A stretch of DNA of 28,978 nucleotides, from contig JANYAG010000166.1 in assembly GCA_025361465.1 (NCBI GenBank), positions 1 through 28,978 on the forward strand, given 5' to 3'. This DNA comes from Gemmatimonadota bacterium (lineage in GTDB: Bacteria; Gemmatimonadota; Gemmatimonadetes; Gemmatimonadales; GWC2-71-9). Each line of letters opens with the position of its first letter. The first letter of the stretch is position 1. A program made the translations under genes and the position numbers. The notes under the pieces are model-generated. The model saw only the letters and a program-made list of their open reading frames with translations, was not told the DNA's origin and ran no database searches. Below are positions 22,157 through 27,922 of this stretch, piece after piece.

Positions 22157-22316
22157 CACGAACCTCCTGGACGTTTCGGCCGGCATCGCGGAGCGCCTGC
22201 TTGAGGACATACTCGATCTGGGCATTGAGCGAGCGCAGGTCGTCCGCCGCCCAGCGCGCGAGGGCCGAGTGGGTGGCGGGATCGAGCCGCAACAGGAACG
22301 ACTTGCGCTCACTCAT
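22143..22316 (-). CDS. Ribbon-helix-helix (Arc/CopG-type) DNA-binding protein, 57 aa
   Basis: A short frame encodes 57 residues: MSERKSFLLRLDPATHSALA, then RWAADDLRSLNAQIEYVLKQ and ALRDAGRNVQEVRDADG. The order is an N-terminal strand (KSFLLRL) that would pair with a second subunit and enter the DNA groove, helix A (PATHSALARWAADD) and helix B (SLNAQIEYVLKQALRDAG), the Arc/CopG ribbon-helix-helix layout. Such short proteins are a known neighbour of SPFH genes. It starts 23 nt after the SPFH stop and runs 14 nt into the NagB/PIG-L gene, so all three are probably one operon. The likely role is autoregulation at the palindrome upstream of the SPFH gene; this is inference. Confidence 0.88.
   Translation of the reverse strand: MSERKSFLLRLDPATHSALARWAADDLRSLNAQIEYVLKQALRDAGRNVQEVRDADG
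22163..22168 (-). promoter_or_regulatory. Ribosome binding site deciding the start of the NagB/PIG-L gene
   Basis: AGGAGG on the minus strand (22168-22163) lies 6 nt before ATG 22156 and inside the ribbon-helix-helix gene. It excludes the longer open frame back to 22312, which is only the shifted reading of that gene. Confidence 0.7.
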
Positions 22317-22339
22317 TCAGGCGCCCAGACCATACGACA

Positions 22340-23206
22340 TTAGTAGAGCGATCCCGTGTTGACCACCGGCTGCATTGGCTGTTCGGCGCAGAGGGTCACC
22401 AGCAGGTTCGACACCATGGCGGCCTTCCGCTCCTCGTCGAGCTTGACGATGCCCTTGGCCTCGATGCTGTTGAGCGCCATTTCCACCATGGACACGGCGC
22501 CTTCGACGATCAGGGTCCGCGCGGCGATGATGGCGCTCGCCTGCTGGCGGCGCAGCATCGCGTTGGCAATCTCCGGCGCGTAGGCCAGGTGAGAGATCCG
22601 CGCTTCCAGCACATTCATCCCCGCCTTGGCCAGCCGGGCCTGCACCTCGCCGGCGAGCTGGTCGGAAATTTCCGAGGCGTTGTGGCTCAATGAGCGCTCG
22701 TCTTCCTTGTGGGCATCGTACGGATAGCTCGACGCCAGCGTGCGCACCGCCGATTCGCTCTGCACCCGCACGTAGTCCTCGTAGTTGTCGACCTCGAAGA
22801 GCGCCTCGGCAGAATCGATCACCTGCCACACCACGATCGCGCCGATCTCGATCGGGTTGGACGCCTTGTCGTTCACCTTCATCTTCGCCGTCTCGAAATT
22901 CCGCACCCGCAGCGAAATCGCCCGCTTGACGTAGAAGGGATTGGCCCAACAGAGCCCCGGCGTCTTGACGGACCCCTTGTACTTGCCGAACAGCATCAGG
23001 ACGCGCGCCTGATTCGGCTGGACGGTGAAGAGCCCCGCCGCGGCGATGATCAGCAGCACCATGACCACGGCCGCCGTGATGGCCTGCGTGGCGCTCTCGG
23101 TGCCGACGGCGCCGACAAAGGCGTAGAGGTCCACGGCGGCTGCCAGGACCAGGACGAACACCACCGCCAGACCGTTGACCGCCTTCTGTTCGACTTCGAG
23201 CTTCAT
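22340..23206 (-). CDS. SPFH (stomatin/prohibitin-like) domain membrane protein
   Basis: This 288-residue protein has two N-terminal hydrophobic helices (about 10-33 and 42-63) and then an SPFH/Band 7 domain. Landmarks are GLFTVQPNQARVLMLFGKYKG (58-78), PGLCWANPFYVKRAISLRVRNFE, NPIEIGAIVVWQVIDSAEALFEVDNYEDYV, and the coiled-coil-like helix rich in Ala/Glu with RQQASAIIAARTLIVEGAVSMVEMAL. The family forms large cages or microdomains on the membrane that hold proteases or other partners. The protein lacks a NfeD partner here; its partners in the operon are the ribbon-helix-helix protein and the NagB/PIG-L enzyme. GGAAGGGG lies just before the ATG. Confidence 0.92.
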   Translation of the reverse strand: MKLEVEQKAVNGLAVVFVLVLAAAVDLYAFVGAVGTESATQAITAAVVMVLLIIAAAGLFTVQPNQARVLMLFGKYKGSVKTPGLCWANPFYVKRAISLRVRNFETAKMKVNDKASNPIEIGAIVVWQVIDSAEALFEVDNYEDYVRVQSESAVRTLASSYPYDAHKEDERSLSHNASEISDQLAGEVQARLAKAGMNVLEARISHLAYAPEIANAMLRRQQASAIIAARTLIVEGAVSMVEMALNSIEAKGIVKLDEERKAAMVSNLLVTLCAEQPMQPVVNTGSLY

Positions 23207-23224
23207 AACCCCTTCCGGTTAGAG

Positions 23225-23254
23225 TGACATCGAAATGATATCATCATGAAATCA
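23225..23254 (-). promoter_or_regulatory. 30-bp imperfect palindrome overlapping the SPFH promoter; candidate operator
   Basis: The arms TGACATCGAAATGAT and ATCATCATGAAATCA are reverse complements at 10 of 15 pairs, including a perfect ten-base core, ATGATATCAT. The patch is AT-rich in a GC-rich genome. On the minus strand TTGCGG (23264-23259), a 17-nt spacer and TATCAT (23241-23236) form a promoter for the SPFH gene, and the palindrome covers the spacer and -10. It is 19 nt from the SPFH start and 41 nt from the divergent lipoprotein gene, so one protein could act on both. Confidence 0.55.
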
Positions 23255-23294
23255 CGCCCGCAAGCCCCTTACCTTTGAGGTTTCCCCAACTGCG

Positions 23295-25040
23295 ATGGCC
23301 GTGACCGCCAGCCCTTTGCTCCCCCGCCGTTTGCGCGCCGTTGCCCTGCTGCTCCTGGCGGGCTGCACGACCGATCTGGTCACGCCCCCTTGCTGTGGCG
23401 GCGGGATGCTTTCGGCGCTCGTTCCGGTCCTCTCATCCCCCACCAATGCCTCCCTGCTCGGGCTCTGGGCCGCCTCGGCGAACCGTGCCTGGGCGGGCGG
23501 CAGTGGCGGGGTGATCCTCGGCTGGAACGGCACGGATTGGAGGGTGGAGGAGACTCACACCACCGAGGTCATCACCGGCATCTGGGGAGTGGACACGAAC
23601 GAGATCTATGCGACGGGGTCGGGCGGCGTCCTGCTCCGTCGCCATGGCAGCGCCTGGGTGGCCGAGAGCGTTCCCACCACCGAAACCCTGCTCGACGTCT
23701 GGGGACTCGATCGTGACAACATCTGGCTGATCGGCACCAACGGCGCGATGCTGCGATCGACACCGACGGGGTGGCGGCAGGAGGCGTTGCCACTCCCGGC
23801 GGAGCTCTGGGGCATCTGGGGCCGGTCGGCCGATGCGATGGTGGCGGTTGGGCAGAACGGGGTCATCCTCGAATGCTGTGCCAGCGGCGCGTGGGAACGG
23901 GTCCCCTCGCCGGTGAACGTCTTGCTCCTTGCCGTCACCGGCGACGACGCGGGCAGGATTGTCGCGGTGGGTGGCAATGGCGTGATCCTGCGACGCGACG
24001 CTTCGGGATGGCGGCAGGTGACCTCACCGACGTCGGAAGATCTCTTCGGCGTGTGGAGCGATGCCCCGGGACGATTCTGGATTGTCGGCAACGGCGGTCG
24101 CCTGCTGACGGGTGACGGGAATTCGTGGACCCTGGTGCCGACCGCAGGTGCGCACGAGAACCTGCGCGCGATCGGCGGGGCTGGCGGCCGACGTTTCGCG
24201 GCCGGATGGAACGGCACCATCCTCGATGATCGCGACGGCTGGCAATCGCGGCTTTCGGGCAGCATCCTCTACAACGTCAACGTGCCGCCCGATGGGCCGG
24301 CGTTGGCCATCGGCACCGGCGGATTGATTTATCGTCGGGACGCCGGCGGCTGGCATCTGGCCCCTTCTCCCACCACGACATCGCTCTATGGCATTTGCGG
24401 CGTGCGGGCCAGTTCCCGGATCGTCGTGGGTGACAGTGGCACCATCATGCGGTGGAATGGCGCGGTCTGGCGCAATGATGCGTCACCCTACCAGGGCCTG
24501 CTGCGCAGCGTCTGGTGCGGGACCGATGGCCGCGCGATGATCGTCGGGGCGGACGGGGTGGCGTTGTGGTCAGCCGGGGGTGCGTGGCAGGCGCTCGAGT
24601 CAGGTACCCAGGTTTTTCTGCGGCATGTGGCCGGCACGTCATTCAGCGACCTCTGGGCGGTCGGCGACAGCGGCACGGTGCGCCACTTCGACGGGGTCCG
24701 TTGGAACGGCGTCACCGCCCCCACCACCGAGCTGCTTCGTGGCGTCTGGAGCCGCTCGCCCAGCGACGTCTGGGTGGTCGGCGAGCAGGGCGTGGTCCTG
24801 CGCTGGAATGGGTCGAGCTGGCGAACCCTGCCTCCTCCGACCGACCGGGCGCTCCGCGCGGTGCACGGTTTCGGGAGCGAGACCTACGTGATCGGCGACC
24901 AGGGGACGGCATGGCGGTGGACCGGCACGACGTGGGCGTCGTTGACGACGGGACTGCCCGGTCTCTTGCTGGCGATCGACGGGTCAGGCGGTGTCGTGGT
25001 GGCCGTTGGCGAGCTTGGGTCGATCGTGGAGGGGCATTGA
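23295..25040 (+). CDS. Lipoprotein with 14 propeller-type repeats
   Basis: This 581-residue protein has a lipoprotein signal with lipobox LAGC (Cys near residue 21), then a Cys-containing linker (TTDLVTPPCCGGG). From about residue 52 to the end there are 14 repeats of about 38-40 residues; the last is cut short. The consensus reads L-x-G-V-W-G, x-x-x-x-I-x-A-V-G, x-x-G-V-I-L-R, x-x-G-x-W, then a Ser/Pro/Thr-rich turn. The pattern is that of beta-propeller blades (YCF48/Kelch-like). Fourteen units would fill two seven-bladed propellers. Similar sequences in bacteria are usually called WD40/YCF48-like without known function. A role in binding proteins or polysaccharide at the cell surface is plausible. 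The ribosome binding site is poor (GAGG 14 nt upstream). Confidence 0.85.
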   Translation: MAVTASPLLPRRLRAVALLLLAGCTTDLVTPPCCGGGMLSALVPVLSSPTNASLLGLWAASANRAWAGGSGGVILGWNGTDWRVEETHTTEVITGIWGVDTNEIYATGSGGVLLRRHGSAWVAESVPTTETLLDVWGLDRDNIWLIGTNGAMLRSTPTGWRQEALPLPAELWGIWGRSADAMVAVGQNGVILECCASGAWERVPSPVNVLLLAVTGDDAGRIVAVGGNGVILRRDASGWRQVTSPTSEDLFGVWSDAPGRFWIVGNGGRLLTGDGNSWTLVPTAGAHENLRAIGGAGGRRFAAGWNGTILDDRDGWQSRLSGSILYNVNVPPDGPALAIGTGGLIYRRDAGGWHLAPSPTTTSLYGICGVRASSRIVVGDSGTIMRWNGAVWRNDASPYQGLLRSVWCGTDGRAMIVGADGVALWSAGGAWQALESGTQVFLRHVAGTSFSDLWAVGDSGTVRHFDGVRWNGVTAPTTELLRGVWSRSPSDVWVVGEQGVVLRWNGSSWRTLPPPTDRALRAVHGFGSETYVIGDQGTAWRWTGTTWASLTTGLPGLLLAIDGSGGVVVAVGELGSIVEGH

Positions 25041-25043
25041 AAG

Positions 25044-25071
25044 GTGACTGGTGATTGGTGATCGGTGATTG
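25044..25071. repeat. Four tandem 7-bp units (GTGACTG, GTGATTG, GTGATCG, GTGATTG)
   Basis: The heptamers follow each other without gaps right after the propeller-lipoprotein stop codon; the TTGAAAG just before (25037-25043), which contains the TGA stop, may be a more degenerate first unit. The unit differs from that at 9164-9212 but the period is the same. Confidence 0.75.
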
Positions 25072-25076
25072 GTCGC

Positions 25077-25151
25077 CCTGAGCGTAGCGAAGGGCATGCG
25101 TGGTCGAGCTTCAGCGAAGGGCCGCCACGCGCATCCTTCGCTTCGCTCAGG
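25077..25151. terminator. Long imperfect hairpin between two convergent genes, possible bidirectional terminator
   Basis: Arms 25077-25093 (CCTGAGCGTAGCGAAGG) and 25135-25151 (CCTTCGCTTCGCTCAGG) pair over 17 bp with one mismatch. A 4/4 internal loop follows and then a second stem, GCGTGG (25098-25103) with CCACGC (25125-25130), closing a 21-nt loop that holds another partial copy of the core, CAGCGAAGGG. It lies between the stop codons of two convergent genes. Near-identical phrases recur between genes in many unrelated bacterial genomes as I remember them; not checked. Confidence 0.6.
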
Positions 25152-25161
25152 ATGACCATCG

Positions 25162-26457
25162 TTAGCCTCGCATCAATTTCCGCTTCGGCGACACCACGTT
25201 CGCGATCAGGATTCCCGACACCAGCGACACCGCGATCAGCACCATGTGGAAGGCGCTCTCGACGCCGACTTCGACGTTGCGATCGAGCAGCGAGGCCAGT
25301 GAGCGCGCCCCGATGCTGCCGGGAACGAGCAGGAGCAGGCCCGGCACCAGCATGATCTGCGACGGGCGATTGGTGAATCGCGCGTACCAGTTGCTCGCCC
25401 ACCCGACCACGAACCCGCCAAGAAAGGCGCCCAGTTCGGGACCGAACAGGGTGGCGCCGATGCGTGCCCCGCCGAAGGCGAGGACGCCGGAGAGCACAAT
25501 CCACAAGGCGTCGCGCCGTTCCGCCTTGAGCAGGACCAGGAAGCCGATCGGGGCCACGAGCAGCGAGACGTACAGCGTCCACTCGGGGAGCGGATGCAGG
25601 GCGTACACGGCCGGGGAGCCCAGGGCGAGCGAGATGACCTTGGAACCGAACGCGATGCCGAAGGCGATGCCCAGCAACGCCACCAGTGCCCCCATGAACC
25701 GTGAGGTGCCCGAGGCGAGGTGGCGGGAGGCGAGTTCGGACATCGCGGTGGTGAGGGTGAGCCCGGGAATCAGGACGATGACCCCGGCGATCGTCGCGAG
25801 GTAAACCGAGACGTGGAAGCCAGCCGCGGCAACGAGCGTCACCAGCATCGACGCGGTCAGTGCCGCGACGGGTTCGAAGACACGCGAGAGGTTCGGCACC
25901 CGATGCACCAGCAGCGCGAGCACGCCGATCACCAGCCCGACACCGCCCGCCACGAGAATTTCATGACTGCCGCCGCCGAGGAAGCGGCCGCCGGCCGCCG
26001 AGACCACCCCGAACGCTGCGGTCGTGAGCACGGGACCGTAGCGCGGGGGCGCTTCTTCGATTCGCTCCAGCTGGCGCGAGCCTTCGAGCGGCGTGAGCTC
26101 GCCGTTGAGCACCTCGCGAGTCACCAGGTCAACCTGCGCCAGCTTGCCCAGGTCGGACTCACCCGGCTCGACCCGGATCATGAAGGTGCGCTGATCGTCC
26201 TGCGGCCCGAACGAGGCCATGATCGATGTCGGGGTCGAGAAAAACTGCCCTTCGAGCGCGAGCTGGTCACAGGCCAGCTGCAGCGCCTCTTCGAGCCGTG
26301 GCGCGGCGTACCCTGAGGTGTGCAGCGAGCGGCCAAGCCGGAGGACGAAGGAGATGCGGTCATCGTGGCCCTGCGGATTGCCGGGCAGCGGGAAGCCTCG
26401 GGCCGGGGTCCAGCCGGTCCAGGCACTGCGTGCGTGTCGCTCTGGCGAGTTCGTCAT
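25162..26457 (-). CDS. ThrE-type threonine/serine exporter family protein
   Basis: This 431-residue protein has the ThrE layout. A soluble N-terminal part (1-120) carries RISFVLRLGRSLHTSGYAAPRLEEAL and FFSTPTSIMASFG. About ten membrane helices follow in two halves: the first with GVIVLIPGLTLTTAMSELASRHLASGTSRFMGAL (the signature of the DUF1212 half), the second ending in PSQIMLVPGLLLLVPGSIGARSL (the DUF3815-like half). The family exports threonine, serine and related amino acids or peptides. ATG 26457 is used; the frame is open 32 codons upstream, but that part overlaps the divergent promoter and ribosome binding site of the M48 gene. Confidence 0.9.
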   Translation of the reverse strand: MTNSPERHARSAWTGWTPARGFPLPGNPQGHDDRISFVLRLGRSLHTSGYAAPRLEEALQLACDQLALEGQFFSTPTSIMASFGPQDDQRTFMIRVEPGESDLGKLAQVDLVTREVLNGELTPLEGSRQLERIEEAPPRYGPVLTTAAFGVVSAAGGRFLGGGSHEILVAGGVGLVIGVLALLVHRVPNLSRVFEPVAALTASMLVTLVAAAGFHVSVYLATIAGVIVLIPGLTLTTAMSELASRHLASGTSRFMGALVALLGIAFGIAFGSKVISLALGSPAVYALHPLPEWTLYVSLLVAPIGFLVLLKAERRDALWIVLSGVLAFGGARIGATLFGPELGAFLGGFVVGWASNWYARFTNRPSQIMLVPGLLLLVPGSIGARSLASLLDRNVEVGVESAFHMVLIAVSLVSGILIANVVSPKRKLMRG

Positions 26458-26466
26458 TCCTGCTGG

Positions 26467-26473
26467 TATGATA
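26467..26473. promoter_or_regulatory. Shared -10 elements between divergent ThrE-type and M48 genes
   Basis: GTATGATAC (26466-26474) is palindromic around one base. It reads TATGAT on the plus strand (26467-26472, 5 of 6 to consensus) and TATCAT on the minus strand (26473-26468). The gap between the two starts is only 34 nt. No strong -35 is seen. Transcripts would have a leader of about 13 nt for the M48 gene and nearly none for the exporter. Confidence 0.45.
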
Positions 26474-26491
26474 CGCCCCAAGGAGGTCAGG

Positions 26492-27919
26492 ATGCGAACA
26501 GGGATCGTCGGGATCGTCCTCGCGCTTTCGGTGGGTGCCGCCTGCGCCACCAATCCAGTGACGGGGAAGAGCCAGTTGATGCTGATGAGTGAGTCGCAGG
26601 AAATCGCGATGGGGAAGCAGCTGCTCGCCCAGACACAACAGGAAAGCGGATTCTACCCGGACTCCGGCCTGCAGCTCTACGTGTCGTCGGTCGGCATGCG
26701 GATGGCACGAGAGTCCGAGCGGCCGAACCTACCGTGGGAATACCACGTCATCGATGATCCAGCGGTGAACGCCTTTGCGGCGCCCGGCGGGTTCATCTTC
26801 GTGACCCGCGGGATCCTGGCCTACTTGAACAGCGAAGCCGAGCTCGCCGCCGTGGTGGGCCACGAGACGGGCCATGTGACCGCGCGTCACTCCGCGGCGA
26901 TGGCGTCGCAGCAGCTGGGCATCCAGGGAGTCTTCGGGATCGGGGCAATCCTCGATCCGAAACTGGCGCAGGGTATCCTCGGACAGGTCGCCGGGGTGGG
27001 AGCTTCGCTGTATTTCCTCAAATTTTCGCGGAATGATGAACGGCAGGCCGATGGCATCGGCCACCGCTATGCCCTGCACGACAAGTACGATCCGCGCGAA
27101 ATGCCGAAGACGTTCCAGACGCTCCAGCGGGTGAGCAACACCGGCAGCAACCGGATGCCGGGTTTCCTTTCCACCCATCCCGATCCGGGCGATCGTGTCC
27201 AGTACACCCAGGCGTGGGCCGATACGGTGAGCAGTTACGCGGGACTCAGTGTCGACCGCGACCGTTACCTGTCCCACATCAACGGCATGCTCTTCGGTGA
27301 TGATCCCCTGCAGGGGTACTTCGAGGGGACGCGATACCTGCATCCCGTGCTCAAGTTGCGCTTCGACGCACCGACCGGATGGCAGGGCGCAAACCAGCGC
27401 GCCCAGGTGGTCCTGTCCGAACCGAACGGCAAGGCACAGATCACCATGAGTGAAGCCAAGGAGAATTCCCCCGATGCGGCGGCACAGGTGTTTCTTGCCG
27501 GCAAGGGGATCGTCAATCTCGGGGCGCAGCGGGTGAGCATGAACGGCGTCACGGCCATGGCCGTGCAATTCAGCGCGCTGATGTCGGACAGCACCCCGCT
27601 GCGTGGCGAGGCCTTCTTCATCCAGCACGGCAGCAGCGTGTTCCAGTTCCTGGGCGTGTCGCTCGCCGCCTCCTGGCCTGCCTTCGGCAGCGTGATCGAT
27701 CAATCGCTGCATTCGTTCGGCCCGACGGCTGCGAACCAGCTGTTCCGGCAGCAGAAGCGCCTGCGCATCGTGACGCTGTCACGCGCCACGGCGGTGAGTG
27801 AGCTGGCGGCGCAGAGCGGTGGGGCGATCACCCTGCAGGACCTGGCGATCATCAACGGTGTGGCGGAGACCGCAACCCTGGCAGCGGGGAGCAAGGTCAA
27901 GACGGTGGGATATCGTTAG
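26492..27919 (+). CDS. M48 family metallopeptidase, lipoprotein (BepA/LoiP-like) with LysM-like C terminus
   Basis: This 475-residue protein has a lipoprotein signal with Cys18 (VGAAC) followed by ATNPVTGKSQLMLMSE, the usual start of BepA/YfgC and LoiP peptidases. The zinc site is HETGH at 124-128 with third ligand Glu183 in RNDERQADG. STHPDPGDRV (about 225-234) is the family's next conserved block. The C-terminal 200 residues form a separate alpha/beta region and end in a LysM-like segment, LRIVTLSRATAVSELAAQSG then LAIINGVAETATLAAGSKVK. It likely trims or monitors outer-membrane proteins in the periplasm. AAGGAGG (26480-26486) lies 5 nt before the ATG, so the longer frame back to 26219 is rejected. 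Confidence 0.94.
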   Translation: MRTGIVGIVLALSVGAACATNPVTGKSQLMLMSESQEIAMGKQLLAQTQQESGFYPDSGLQLYVSSVGMRMARESERPNLPWEYHVIDDPAVNAFAAPGGFIFVTRGILAYLNSEAELAAVVGHETGHVTARHSAAMASQQLGIQGVFGIGAILDPKLAQGILGQVAGVGASLYFLKFSRNDERQADGIGHRYALHDKYDPREMPKTFQTLQRVSNTGSNRMPGFLSTHPDPGDRVQYTQAWADTVSSYAGLSVDRDRYLSHINGMLFGDDPLQGYFEGTRYLHPVLKLRFDAPTGWQGANQRAQVVLSEPNGKAQITMSEAKENSPDAAAQVFLAGKGIVNLGAQRVSMNGVTAMAVQFSALMSDSTPLRGEAFFIQHGSSVFQFLGVSLAASWPAFGSVIDQSLHSFGPTAANQLFRQQKRLRIVTLSRATAVSELAAQSGGAITLQDLAIINGVAETATLAAGSKVKTVGYR

Positions 27920-27922
27920 GTG

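Noticed and set aside
22157..22312. 52-residue N-terminal extension of the NagB/PIG-L protein
   Set aside because: It is the shifted reading of the ribbon-helix-helix gene; Cys/Ser/Arg-rich with no homologous look, and a strong ribosome site lies before ATG 22156.
26219..26491. N-terminal extension of the M48 peptidase
   Set aside because: It is antisense to the exporter gene and would bury the lipoprotein signal; AAGGAGG before ATG 26492 is decisive.
26729..27712. Long minus-strand frame opposite the M48 gene
   Set aside because: Shadow of the M48 peptidase; no family pattern and no ribosome site.
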